Positions 1 to 11,042 of a stretch of DNA of 64,000 bases are shown here, piece after piece. The first letter of the stretch is position 1; every line of letters begins with the position of its first letter. Below the pieces are notes generated by a model. The model was not told the origin of the DNA and did not search any database. It saw nothing but the letters and a program-made list of their open reading frames with translations. This DNA is from Burkholderia ambifaria AMMD (GTDB lineage Bacteria; Pseudomonadota; Gammaproteobacteria; Burkholderiales; Burkholderiaceae), in contig NC_008390.1 in NCBI RefSeq assembly GCF_000203915.1, positions 62,001 through 126,000 of the forward strand, read 5' to 3'. The position numbers and the translations under genes are program-made.

Positions 1-1047
1 CGACCCGCTGCCGTAGGCCGACGACGAAGACGAACCGCCGCCGAGGCCGCCGGACGGCAGCGGCGGGGTGCCGGACGTGCCGGTCGAGAAGTTGCCGCTC
101 GCCGACGAGCCGCCGCTCTGGTTGAAGCTGTTCGCATCGTTGGACGATGCCGACGAGCCGCTGTCGTTGCCGCCCTTGCCGAGCATCCCGCGCAGCGTCT
201 TCGCGAGCTTGACCGCATCGGCGTTGCGCAACGGCACGACGTGCATGTTGCCGGGCACGCCGCTCGGCGCGTCGAGCTGCTGCACGATGCGCTTCGCCGC
301 CGCGAGGCGCGATGCGCTCGATGCGCGCAGCATCAGCGAATTGGTGCGCGGGTCGGCCGTGACCGATACCTTCAGCGTCGCGTCGCTATTGCCGATCGCG
401 CCGGGGTCGAGCATCTTCTGCAGCTGCGCGGCGAGGTCGATCGCGTTCGCGTTACGCAGCGGTATGACCTGCACCTGCGCCCCCGCGGCGCTGTCGACGC
501 CTGCGATGATCTGCGCGATGCGGCGCACGTTGTCCGCGTAATCGGTGACGACGATCGTGTTGTTCGCCGGGTAGGCGGTGACCGTGTTGTTCGGCGAGAT
601 CAGCGGCCGCAGCACCGGCAGCAGGTTGTTCGCCGATTCGTTGTGCAGCTCGAACACCTGCGTGATGACCTGGTCGCCGCGTGCGCGCGGCGCATTGCCG
701 ATATAGGTCGGCACGCCCTGCAGCTTCGCGTCGGCCTCGGGCACGACCTTCAGCACGCCGTGATCCTGCACGAGCGCGAAGCCCTGCATGCGCAGCGCCG
801 ACTGCAGCGTCTTCAGTGCCTGGTCTTCCGGCACGGACCGTTCGGATACGAGGTTGAGCTGCCCCTTCACGCGGGGGTCGACGATGATGGTCTTGCCGGT
901 TGCGGCGCCGATCGCCTTCGCGACCTGGTCGATATCCGCATTCACGAAATTGAGCGTGACCTGAGCGTAGGCGGCTTGCGAGACGATGATGCCGGCGACG
1001 ATCAGGGTCGTGGCGACGCGCCGCATAACGAAGCGATTTCTTGTCAT
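1..1047 (-). CDS. gspD: Type II secretion secretin GspD, N-terminal part (cut by window start)
   Basis: This is the outer-membrane secretin of the type II secretion system; the first 349 residues are in the window and the frame runs open through position 1. The protein begins MTRNRFVMRR with a hydrophobic signal peptide ending near AYA (about residue 28). Then come the N0 domain (VTLNFVNADIDQVAKAIG) and the repeated N1-N3 secretin domains, recognisable by VFELHNESANNLLPVL, VQVIPLRNANAIDLAAQLQ and VVPLRNADAVKLAKTL. A Ser/Gly-rich loop follows in the last visible 50 residues, as is usual in N3. A second ATG lies seven codons in. The membrane-embedded beta-barrel lies outside the window. Orientation places the rest of the gsp cluster to the left. 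Confidence 0.93.
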   Translation of the reverse strand, partial: MTRNRFVMRRVATTLIVAGIIVSQAAYAQVTLNFVNADIDQVAKAIGAATGKTIIVDPRVKGQLNLVSERSVPEDQALKTLQSALRMQGFALVQDHGVLKVVPEADAKLQGVPTYIGNAPRARGDQVITQVFELHNESANNLLPVLRPLISPNNTVTAYPANNTIVVTDYADNVRRIAQIIAGVDSAAGAQVQVIPLRNANAIDLAAQLQKMLDPGAIGNSDATLKVSVTADPRTNSLMLRASSASRLAAAKRIVQQLDAPSGVPGNMHVVPLRNADAVKLAKTLRGMLGKGGNDSGSSASSNDANSFNQSGGSSASGNFSTGTSGTPPLPSGGLGGGSSSSSAYGSGS

Positions 1048-1416
1048 GGATGAATGGGTCGATGCCGGCTCAGGGCCACTTCCGGCGGTAGTGCTGGGAT
1101 CCAAGTCCTAAAGAGGCGACATTAGCAGTTTTTCATGTCCGAAATATCACATTGAGCTGAGGACTGTCTCACATACGACATGGTTTCGGCATACCGTATG
1201 CAATATGTAAGATTTCGGCCTCCGCCAGGCATTCCGGCCATCGCCGCCGTTTTGGGATGAACCGACACTGAAATGCGGTATAAACGGGCTGCTGTCTTTC
1301 GCTCGTCAATTCGTGACGGACTGCCGGTATGATACGGGCGGCGCGTTTCCATCCGTACGAATAACTGGCACGGGTTTTCCCGATCTTTGCGTCATTCCCT
1401 TTTCGTTTTCCGCACC
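1048..1416. other. Divergent spacer between gspD and the lytic transglycosylase gene
   Basis: No credible gene is visible in these 370 bases. The stretch is noticeably richer in A and T than its flanks and must hold the promoters for gspD (leftward) and the transglycosylase (rightward). I could not identify clear -35/-10 pairs. Confidence 0.5.
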
Positions 1417-1866
1417 ATGAACAGACGGTTCGCTTCGATCGCGTTGATCGCCGCCGGCGTGTGGTTCGCCTGCGGAAACGCTCGCGCGGATTGTTTCGAC
1501 GAGGCCGCCCGGTACCAGAAGGTCAATCCGCTGATTCTGCGCGCGATCGCGTGGCAGGAATCGCGCAACCGGCCCGCCGCGCTGAACAAGAATACGAACG
1601 GCTCGGTCGACTACGGCCTGATGCAGATCAATTCGATCCACCTGCCGACGCTGTCGCGCTACGGCATCGGCCGCGACACGCTGATGGAGCCGTGCAAGAA
1701 CGTCTATATCGCCGCGTGGCATCTGCGTCAGAAAATGAATCGCTACGGCAATACATGGCAGGCCGTCGGCGCCTATCATTCGGAAACGCCGTCGCTGCGC
1801 GACAAGTATGCGCGGCAGATCGCCGCAATCCTGGCGCAGTGGAAGCTGCTGCCGCCCGAGCAGTGA
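1417..1866 (+). CDS. Periplasmic lytic transglycosylase (SLT/goose-lysozyme-like domain)
   Basis: A 149-residue secreted muramidase of the SLT family that would cleave peptidoglycan between N-acetylmuramic acid and N-acetylglucosamine. The start at ATG 1417 (MNRRFASIALIAAGVW) gives a classical signal peptide ending near ARA-D. The catalytic glutamate is Glu48 in AIAWQESRNRP, followed by the family motifs NGSVDYGLMQINS and the C-terminal AVGAYHSE. A TTG at 1387 would give a longer, less natural start. Small stand-alone transglycosylases of this kind often sit beside secretion systems, where they open the wall for the apparatus; the divergent gspD neighbour makes a type II role plausible but unproven. 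Confidence 0.88.
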   Translation: MNRRFASIALIAAGVWFACGNARADCFDEAARYQKVNPLILRAIAWQESRNRPAALNKNTNGSVDYGLMQINSIHLPTLSRYGIGRDTLMEPCKNVYIAAWHLRQKMNRYGNTWQAVGAYHSETPSLRDKYARQIAAILAQWKLLPPEQ

Positions 1867-2065
1867 CGTCGCGCCGCGCCGCGGGCTGACGCCGGGCCGC
1901 TCGGCCGGTGCGCGTTTGATGCACAATGCGGGCTCACGCTGCGGTTTCGAGCGGCTTCGGGCGATGGCTCCGGGCGACCGGCATCGGGCGACTGGCCCCC
2001 GGCCGATCGCGCCCCGCCAGGGCCCCACGGCCGCTTTTTCATCTTTTCCGTTGGTGCAAATCGTT

Positions 2066-3376
2066 ATGAATCCGGCAATGAACCAGCCGTTGCCCGTCAC
2101 CGTGCTGTCCGGTTTCCTCGGCGCCGGCAAGACCACGCTGCTCAATCACATTCTCGCGAACCGCGCGGGCCTGAAAGTCGCCGTGATCGTCAACGATCTC
2201 GCGGCGGTCAACATCGACGCGTCGCTCGTGCGCGATGCGCAGGCGCTGTCGCACGTCGAGGAACGCCTCGTCGAGATGTCGAACGGCTGCATCTGCTGCA
2301 CGCTGCGCGACGACCTGCTCGTCGAGATTCGCAATCTCGCGGCCGACGGCCGCTTCGACGCGATCGTGATCGAATCGACCGGCATCGCGGAGCCGATGCC
2401 GATCGCCGAAACCTTCACGTTCGTCGACGACGACGGCGCGTCGCTGTCGAACGTCGCACGGCTCGACACGCTCGTCACCGTAGTCGACGCCTACAATTTC
2501 CTGCGCGACTACGGTTCCGACGACGCGCTCGCGACACGCGGCATCGCTGCATCGGACGAAGACGATCGCACGCTCGTCGAATTGCTGATCGAGCAGATCG
2601 AATTCTGCGACGTGCTGGTGATCAACAAGGCCGACCTCGTCGGCGCCGACGAACTCGCGCGCCTGCGGCACATCCTTGCGCGGCTCAACCCGCGTGCGCA
2701 CCAGGTCGTGTCGACGTTCGGCAACGTGCCGCTCGACGAAGTGCTGAACACCGGCCGCTTCGATTTCGACGAAGCCGCGAACGCGCCGGGCTGGCTCGCG
2801 TCGCTGGATGACGATCACACGCAGTGCGACGATCCCGAGTGCCATGATCCGCATCATGCGCACGTGCACGGCGAAGCCGACGAATTCGGCATCGGCAATT
2901 TTGTTTACCGCGCGCGCCGGCCGTTTCATCCGGCGCGACTCTGGGCGCTGCTGCATCAGGAGTGGCCGGGCGTGCTGCGCAGCAAGGGCTTCTTCTGGCT
3001 CGCGACGCGCAACGACATCGCGGGTTCGCTGTCGCAGGCGGGCGGCGTGTGCCGGCATGGCCCGGCAGGCCTGTGGTGGGCCGCGCAGGATCGCGCGGAA
3101 TGGCCGGATGACGACGAACTGCTCGCTGAAATTCGCACGGAGTGGCAGGGCGACCTCGACGATCGCTCGGTGGGCGATCGCCGTCAGGAACTCGTGCTGA
3201 TCGGCATCGGGCTCGATGCCGACGCATGGCGCGCGAAGCTCGATGCATGCCTGCTCACCGATGCGGAATTCGCGCTCGGTGCCGCGCAATGGACGACGTT
3301 CGACGATCCGTTCCCGGCGTGGGATGTCGACGCGCACGACGACGAGGATCCCGACGCGCAGATCGTGCACGCGTAA
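2066..3376 (+). CDS. CobW/COG0523-family GTPase, probable zinc metallochaperone
   Basis: A 436-residue G3E GTPase. It has Walker A GFLGAGKTTLLNH (residues 16-28), the family metal-binding motif GCICC, the switch motif ESTGIAEP and the guanine-specificity motif NKAD. The C-terminal CobW domain follows (FVYRARRPFHPARLW and SKGFFWLATR). Between the two halves is an Asp/His/Cys-rich stretch, DDDHTQCDDPECHDPHHAHVH written in pieces as DDDHTQCDDPE and CHDPHHAHVH, which looks like a metal-loading loop. Members of this family deliver zinc or other metals, often under Zur control in zinc limitation. I see no obvious Zur box. The ATG at 2066 is preferred; the longer open frame upstream has no family similarity. 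Confidence 0.88.
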   Translation: MNPAMNQPLPVTVLSGFLGAGKTTLLNHILANRAGLKVAVIVNDLAAVNIDASLVRDAQALSHVEERLVEMSNGCICCTLRDDLLVEIRNLAADGRFDAIVIESTGIAEPMPIAETFTFVDDDGASLSNVARLDTLVTVVDAYNFLRDYGSDDALATRGIAASDEDDRTLVELLIEQIEFCDVLVINKADLVGADELARLRHILARLNPRAHQVVSTFGNVPLDEVLNTGRFDFDEAANAPGWLASLDDDHTQCDDPECHDPHHAHVHGEADEFGIGNFVYRARRPFHPARLWALLHQEWPGVLRSKGFFWLATRNDIAGSLSQAGGVCRHGPAGLWWAAQDRAEWPDDDELLAEIRTEWQGDLDDRSVGDRRQELVLIGIGLDADAWRAKLDACLLTDAEFALGAAQWTTFDDPFPAWDVDAHDDEDPDAQIVHA

Positions 3377-3470
3377 CACGCGGTAAAAAACGGCGCGCGA
3401 AAGCTAACCGTTAAATCTTGCAAGAGGTGTGCGGACTGTGGCGAAAATGCCGCGCGCGCCCAACAAAAAA

Positions 3471-3493
3471 CCCGCCAAAAGGCGGGTTTTTTT
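3471..3493. terminator. Bidirectional intrinsic terminator between cobW-type gene and hupB
   Basis: Stem CCCGCC / GGCGGG with an AAAA loop, preceded by an A-run and followed by a seven-base T-run. It sits between two convergent genes, so it can stop transcription from both sides. Confidence 0.9.
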
Positions 3494-3511
3494 CCAGGCA
3501 CAGGCGCTGAA

Positions 3512-3790
3512 TCAACGCTTGTTGACGGCGTCCTTGAACGCCTTGCCAGCCGTGAACTTGACCGTCTTGGCTGCCGGGATCTTGATGGTTTCGCCCGTCT
3601 TCGGGTTGCGGCCCGTACGTGCTGCGCGCTTGCCCGAACCGAAGCTGCCGAAGCCGATCAGCTGAACCGCATCACCCTTCGACACGGCCTTCTTGATGAC
3701 TTCGAGCAGCGTGTCCAGCGTTTCGCCGGTTTGAGCCTTGCTGGCGCCCGTTTGGGCGGCGACGGCGTCGATCAGTTCCTGTTTGTTCAT
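3512..3790 (-). CDS. hupB: DNA-binding protein HU-beta
   Basis: This 92-residue histone-like protein bends and compacts DNA as a dimer. [19 protein letters not shown] at the N-terminus, the core [18 protein letters not shown] and the arm sequence [15 protein letters not shown] are diagnostic. A purine-rich ribosome site (AAAAAGGAACC) precedes the ATG. It is encoded on the minus strand and ends next to the shared terminator at 3471-3493. HU is a heavily transcribed gene, and its leftward orientation fits a replication origin lying to its right. Confidence 0.97.
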   Translation of the reverse strand: MNKQELIDAVAAQTGASKAQTGETLDTLLEVIKKAVSKGDAVQLIGFGSFGSGKRAARTGRNPKTGETIKIPAAKTVKFTAGKAFKDAVNKR

Positions 3791-3840
3791 TAAGGTTCCT
3801 TTTTCAGGTTAGGTTTGACACGAACAGCGCGAACGCGCCG

Positions 3841-3846
3841 ATTATA
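3841..3846 (-). promoter_or_regulatory. Probable -10 element of hupB
   Basis: On the minus strand this reads TATAAT, about 50 bases upstream of the hupB start. No good -35 lies at the usual distance, so the assignment rests on the perfect -10 alone. The rest of the 3791-4180 spacer holds no gene that I can support. Confidence 0.5.
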
Positions 3847-4180
3847 CGTGCGCGAACCGTGCCATCGAGAGTCAGACTCCGACGACACAGCGCCGAATCC
3901 TGGCCCGCGCGACGTGCCGTCCGGCTTGGCCGGCGGCCACCCCGCGGTACGGCGTTGCTATGATAGCGCAGCGCAAACCCAATAACGACAAGGGTTTCAA
4001 AGATTTTCATCGGTATTTCGCCGAATGAATCGTCGATTGCCCGTTTTTTGACCTGCGCCAACCGGACAGGATACGCAGCCGCGTCCGCCCGCACGCAACG
4101 CCGTTGGATTTTGCCAACGGCGCGCCGGACGCTTCCGCGCAAACCCTTGCCAGGCTTGGCTGCCACGTTTTTTGTTTCGC

Positions 4181-6139
4181 ATGCCCGACCGACTCGTTCC
4201 CGCCACGCTCGCCCGCCGCGACGACGGCATTCTCGTCTCGCCCGAATACGGCGAGCTCCCTCGCGACGCGTCGCGCGCTCGCGCGCACGCGAACCGGATG
4301 CTCGCCGGCACCGGCCTGCTGGCCCGCTGGCAGGGCCGCCGCACGTTCACGATCGTCGAGACCGGATTCGGCACGGGCGGCCGTTTTCTCGCGACGTGGG
4401 CCGCATGGCGCGACGACCCCGCACGCTGCGAGCGGCTGCATTTCGTCGCGATCGAAGCGCATCCGTTCACGCGCGAGGACCTGCGCCGCGCCGTTTCTCA
4501 TCTGGTTGCGGACACAACCATCTCGGAAAACGCCGACGCTTTGATCGACGCGTGGCCGATGCATGTGCCCGGCCTGCACCGGCTCGAATTCGACGCGGGG
4601 CGCGTGGTGCTCACGCTCGCATTCGGCGATGCGCGTGACATGCTGCAACGGCTCGTCGCGCGCGCCGATGCGTTCTATCTCGGCAATGTCGCGTCGGCCG
4701 CGCACGGCGATGTGCTGTCGGCCGACGTGATCCGCGCGCTCGCACGCATCGCCGCCGACGGTGCGACCTATGCGACGCATTCGCACGACGACACCGTGAA
4801 ACATGCGCTCGAGCAAACGGGTTTCACGAGTCGCGACGTCGAGGATTGCGCAGGCGAGCCCGCGTTGCGCGTCGGCGAATACGCACCGCGCTGGCGGATG
4901 CGTCGACACGAACCGCCGCGCGCATTGCCGGTTGCCGCGCGCGAAGCGATCGTGATCGGTGCGGGCCTGGCAGGCTGCGCGGTCGTCGAACGGCTCGCCG
5001 CGCGCGGCTGGAACATCACGCTGATCGAGCGGCACGAACGAATCGCGAGCGAGGCATCGGGCAATCCGGCCGGTGTATTCCATCCGCTGATGACGCGCGA
5101 CGACAACGTCGCGAGCCGCCTCACGCGCAGCGGCTTCCTGCATGCGCTCGCACGCTGGCGCGCGCTCGAGGATGCGGGCCATGCGTTCGCGCGCAGCACG
5201 CGCGGGATGATCCATCTCGCGGAATCGGCCGACGATTTCGCGCGGATGCGCGATGCGTTCGATGCGCTCGGCGCACCTTCCGACTATGTGTCGCTGCTCG
5301 ATACGGACGCCGCCCGCGCGCATCTGAACCTGCCGGTCGCACACGGCGGCCTGCTGTTTCCGCACGGCGGCGCCGTCTGGCCGGCCGGGGTGTGCGCGGC
5401 ACAAATCGCGGCGGCCGGCGAACGCGTAACACTGCTGGCCGGCACCGAAGTCGCCCGGCTCGAGCGCGATCGCGACATATGGCGCGCCGTCGATGCGGCA
5501 GGCGCGACGCTCGCCGAAGCGCCGGTCGTCGTGCTCGCGAACGCGGGCGACGCGGTGCGTCTCGCGGGCCTGCGGCACGTTGCGCTGCAACCGGTGCGCG
5601 GCCAGCTCACGCTGCTGCCGCCCGGCAGCACGGCGCCGCTGCCGTGCCCCACGATCGGCGACGGCTATGCGGTGCCGCTCGACGACGGCACGCTGCTGAT
5701 TGGCGCGACGTTCGAACCCGACGACGTCGATCGGACGATGCGCACCGTCGGACATATCGAAAACCTCGCGCGCGTCCGGCATCTGCTGCCCGGCCTGATC
5801 GGCGAGCTGCCGGACGTCGATACGCTGCGCGGGCGCGTCGCGTTTCGCTGGGTCGTCGCCGACCGCGTACCGGTGATCGGCCCGCTCGCCGACGAAGCGC
5901 AGGCCGTCGCGAACGCCCGCGCGCTGAGCGGCGCGAAAGCGCGCGACCTGCCGCGCACCGCGGGCCTCTACGGCGCCTTCGGCTACGGCTCCCGCGGGCT
6001 CGTCTGGGCGGCGCTCGGCGCCGAGCTGATCGCGTCGCAACTCGAAGGCGAGCCGCTGCCGCTCGAGCGCGAACTCGTCGACGCCGTCGACCCGGCCCGA
6101 TTCCTGATCCGCGCGCTGCGCGGCCGCCAGATCGGCTGA
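4181..6139 (+). CDS. mnmC: MnmC-type tRNA 5-methylaminomethyl-2-thiouridine biosynthesis protein, methyltransferase half degenerate
   Basis: A 652-residue homologue of the bifunctional enzyme that finishes mnm5s2U34 in tRNA wobble position. The C-terminal FAD oxidoreductase half (from about residue 255) looks intact: EAIVIGAGLAGCAVVERLA, EASGNPAGVFHPLM and the terminal GAFGYGSRGLVWAALGAEL. The N-terminal SAM methyltransferase half keeps ETGFGTGGRFLATWAAW. However, the family signature DGFAPxKNxDLW, which should follow DAFYL, reads LGNVASAAHGDVL, and the later FGWKR-type motif is also lost (EDCAGEPAL). The changes are in-frame substitutions, not a frameshift. My reading is that the oxidase is active and the methyltransferase is probably not. 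The start ATG at 4181 is preferred over TTG at 4172. Confidence 0.88.
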   Translation: MPDRLVPATLARRDDGILVSPEYGELPRDASRARAHANRMLAGTGLLARWQGRRTFTIVETGFGTGGRFLATWAAWRDDPARCERLHFVAIEAHPFTREDLRRAVSHLVADTTISENADALIDAWPMHVPGLHRLEFDAGRVVLTLAFGDARDMLQRLVARADAFYLGNVASAAHGDVLSADVIRALARIAADGATYATHSHDDTVKHALEQTGFTSRDVEDCAGEPALRVGEYAPRWRMRRHEPPRALPVAAREAIVIGAGLAGCAVVERLAARGWNITLIERHERIASEASGNPAGVFHPLMTRDDNVASRLTRSGFLHALARWRALEDAGHAFARSTRGMIHLAESADDFARMRDAFDALGAPSDYVSLLDTDAARAHLNLPVAHGGLLFPHGGAVWPAGVCAAQIAAAGERVTLLAGTEVARLERDRDIWRAVDAAGATLAEAPVVVLANAGDAVRLAGLRHVALQPVRGQLTLLPPGSTAPLPCPTIGDGYAVPLDDGTLLIGATFEPDDVDRTMRTVGHIENLARVRHLLPGLIGELPDVDTLRGRVAFRWVVADRVPVIGPLADEAQAVANARALSGAKARDLPRTAGLYGAFGYGSRGLVWAALGAELIASQLEGEPLPLERELVDAVDPARFLIRALRGRQIG

Positions 6140-6814
6140 TCTCGTCAGCCGGATCCTCACAGTGCTTCGATTTTCCTGCGCAAAGTTATCCACGCGATGC
6201 TGTGGATAACTGCGAGGAATCCGCGCGCAGTTCGTGTGTAATCACAGTGGACGTAAACTGGGCAACTCGGCACAGCTGTGAAACGGCCCGAAAGTTGCCC
6301 CACTCAAACGTCTGTGAGCGAACAGCCTGTGCAACGGGTTGTGGCGGCGCCAACTCCTTGATCTTGTTGCGTAAACCGAAGTTATCCACAGAACTGTGGG
6401 CGCCTTGTTAACTTCTACTATGTATACATACAAGTAAACCTTTGAAACCAAAGACCTGCGGTGCCTCACAGCGCCGCGAGTCGATTCGATCGGTTCCGGA
6501 GCGAAAAAGCTGTGGCACAATCGGTTTCCTTCGCGTTCGTTCGGCCCTGGCGCCGGACATGCTTCAACGGAACGGTCGGCACGATTTCGAATCTGAGTCT
6601 TCGAGACCGCGCAGTCCGTTCACACACCAGGCCGACAATCCAGATCGGCAGCCTGAACGACAGTTCCGCCTGATGGCGGAAGAGGCGGATCCCATGTCCT
6701 GCCGTCGTCGACCACAACAATCACATTCGGGGCGACACCCAGCCGGCGCGCATCTCATTTCCGACGCTTGACCCCGCGTCGCTGGCGGTTGCTTCCAAAG
6801 GAGAAGTCACCACG
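6140..6814. other. Gene-free spacer with DnaA boxes and an AT-rich stretch
   Basis: No credible gene. The left half carries the DnaA boxes described separately. A 10-bp palindrome CACAGCTGTG lies at 6271-6280. The right half (6450-6795) looks like degraded coding-like DNA without family similarity and leads to the ribosome site AAAGGAGAAG at 6797-6806 for the next gene. Confidence 0.7.
6184..6445. other. Candidate origin-like region: three DnaA boxes plus AT-rich stretch
   Basis: A perfect 10-bp inverted repeat AGTTATCCAC (6184-6193) / GTGGATAACT (6202-6211) carries two DnaA boxes, TTATCCACG at 6186-6194 and a perfect TTATCCACA on the minus strand at 6201-6209. A third perfect box lies at 6382-6390. 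It is followed at 6405-6445 by the most AT-rich stretch nearby (TTGTTAACTTCTACTATGTA and on). Boxes beside an AT-rich unwinding tract are the classical layout of a bacterial origin. Highly expressed genes also point away from here (hupB left, atp operon right). This is inference; a cumulative GC-skew plot would decide. Confidence 0.5.
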
Positions 6815-9159
<2,345 letters not shown>

Positions 9160-9664
9160 AAAAATGTTTTGCAGATTACGGGCTCGACCGCGCGGCGATT
9201 CACTGAACGCCGTTCGGTGCCGATTCGCGCGCGGCACGTCGCCAGTCGTCCTGAAAATCTGTGGATAACTCAATATTCCGCTTCAAAGTCAACGCTCTGC
9301 GGGATGGATAACCCGGTGGATCGGTGCCCTCGGCATGGTGGCCGATCCGAACAGGAAAATGTTTGCGCGTGGCGCCGTAGGGCCGGCAGAGATTGCCGGC
9401 ACAACGAAAAAGTCCGGTTATCCAGTGATTTTCCACAGAATGAAGGGGATAACTTAGCTGTGCGATTTTCCGCTCTCGCTTAGAATGTCGGCTTTGCGGA
9501 CACCGGAACGACGTGTGTCTCACCGGTCGCCGCGAACGCGACCGCCGCGTGTGCCTCGCGACGGCCGTGTCGACGCTCCTCGATGAGCGTCTGTTTTGAG
9601 ATAGACATTCGATCTCCACACTACGGCTGCTCGGCAATCCGGGCGGCGGCAAAGCGAAAAGACT
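9160..9664. other. Gene-free spacer with a second DnaA-box cluster
   Basis: No credible gene. A perfect DnaA box on the minus strand at 9260-9268 is followed by weaker relatives: TTATCCATC on the minus strand around 9304-9312, TTATCCAGT at 9418-9426, TTTTCCACA at 9429-9437 and TTATCCCC on the minus strand at 9445-9452. There is no strongly AT-rich tract comparable to the one at 6405-6445. Confidence 0.6.
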
Positions 9665-10303
9665 ATGAGCGAAGGCGTTTACGGGAATCAGGCTTCGGGA
9701 CGTGTGACCCACAGCTTGCTGCGATTGAGTACGGCCATGCGAAGCCAGGCATGGGATTGGGCGGAAGGCGCGGGTCTCACGCCGACGCAGGGCGAGATCC
9801 TCGTGCTGCTGCTGCAACGCAAGGGCCCCATGCGGCTCGGCGAGATCGCACGCGAGACGCAGCTCACCGCGGCGACCACCAGCGATGCGGTCAGCACGCT
9901 CGAAACGAAGGGGCTCGTCGAGAAGCGTCGCGCACTGGACGATGGCCGCGCGCTCGCCGTGCGCCTGTCGGCCCGCGGCCGTACCGCGGCCAAGAAGGCG
10001 CTGCAATGGCCGGAATTCCTGACGAAAGCAGTCGGCAAGCTCGGCGCGGACGAGCAGGGCGCGCTGTACCGCGCGCTGCTGAAGACGCTGCGCGAACTGC
10101 AGGTGGCCGGCGCGACGCCGCCGCAGCGCATGTGCCTGACGTGCACGCATTTGCAGCCGGGCAAGCCGTCGAAGAAGACCGTGCATCACTGCGCGGCGCT
10201 CGACCTGTCGATGACCGACAGCGATCTGCGTCTCGACTGTTCGGTGCACGAAGAAGCCGACGCGGCCACGCAAAAGAAGACCTGGAAGGTATTCGCCGGC
10301 TGA
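9665..10303 (+). CDS. MarR-family transcriptional regulator with cysteine-rich C-terminal tail
   Basis: A 212-residue winged-helix regulator. The MarR core occupies about residues 14-145, with the recognition region LGEIARETQLTAATTSDAVS and wing KGLVEKRRALDDGRALAVRL. Beyond it lies a 65-residue tail containing four cysteines (157, 160, 176, 192) with histidines at 174, 175 and 195 (MCLTC, HHC, DCSVH). That spacing could hold a metal ion or an iron-sulfur cluster, which would make it a metal or redox sensor; this is inference. The amidotransferase gene starts 25 bases downstream and may be in the same operon. Confidence 0.85.
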   Translation: MSEGVYGNQASGRVTHSLLRLSTAMRSQAWDWAEGAGLTPTQGEILVLLLQRKGPMRLGEIARETQLTAATTSDAVSTLETKGLVEKRRALDDGRALAVRLSARGRTAAKKALQWPEFLTKAVGKLGADEQGALYRALLKTLRELQVAGATPPQRMCLTCTHLQPGKPSKKTVHHCAALDLSMTDSDLRLDCSVHEEADAATQKKTWKVFAG

Positions 10304-10328
10304 CGTCCGTCGATCGACCGGGAGGCCG

Positions 10329-11042
10329 ATGATGAACGCTGAAGTGGTGGCGATTCGCCACGTGCATTTCGAGGACCTCGGCAGCTTCGAGCAGGTGCTC
10401 GGCGAGCGCGGGCGGCGCGTGCGCTATGTCGACGTCGGATCGTCGCGCGTCGAGGTGCTCGACGCGCTGCAGCCGTCGCTGCTCGTGATGCTCGGCGGCC
10501 CGCTCAGCGTGTACGACGATGCGCAGTATCCGTCGATCCCGCCGCTCGCCGCGCTGGTGCGCCAGCGCATCGACGCGGGACTGCCGATCCTCGGCATCTG
10601 CCTCGGTGCGCAGTTCATCGCCCGTGCGCTCGGTGCGCGCGTCTATCCGGCGGCGCAGAAGGAACTCGGCTGGGCGCCGCTGACGCTCACCGACGCGGGT
10701 CGTGCGTCGCCGATGCGCCATCTCGACGGCGCGGCAACGTCGATGCTGCACTGGCACGGCGATACGTTCGACCTGCCGGGCGGCGCGATCCATCTCGCGT
10801 CCACACCGGCATGCCGCCACCAGGCCTTCGCGTGGGGGCAGCACGTGCTGGCGCTGCAATGCCATCCTGAAGTCCGCGCCGACCGCTTCGAACCCTGGCT
10901 GATCGGTAACGCCGGCGAAATCGCGTCGACGCCGGGCATCGACGCGCGGCAGCTGCGCGCCGACACCGTGCAGCACGGTCCCGCGCTGGAGGCGGCCGCG
11001 CGACGCATGTTCGCGGAGTGGCTCGACAGCGTCGGGCTTTGA
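10329..11042 (+). CDS. Class-1 glutamine amidotransferase (GMP-synthase-like)
   Basis: A 237-residue stand-alone triad amidotransferase domain. The nucleophile elbow is GICLGAQFIA, and the histidine-glutamate pair is in LQCHPEVRAD. Such proteins (GuaA-N-like) hydrolyse glutamine or related gamma-glutamyl compounds. The partner or substrate cannot be told from sequence. Two ATGs lie in tandem at 10329 and 10332 behind the ribosome site GGGAGG; either could be used. It probably shares a transcript with the MarR gene upstream. Confidence 0.85.
   Translation: MMNAEVVAIRHVHFEDLGSFEQVLGERGRRVRYVDVGSSRVEVLDALQPSLLVMLGGPLSVYDDAQYPSIPPLAALVRQRIDAGLPILGICLGAQFIARALGARVYPAAQKELGWAPLTLTDAGRASPMRHLDGAATSMLHWHGDTFDLPGGAIHLASTPACRHQAFAWGQHVLALQCHPEVRADRFEPWLIGNAGEIASTPGIDARQLRADTVQHGPALEAAARRMFAEWLDSVGL

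Noticed and set aside
4007..6193. A 728-codon minus-strand frame opposite mnmC
   Set aside because: Shadow of mnmC, with Arg/Ala-rich low-complexity translation and no recognisable domain.
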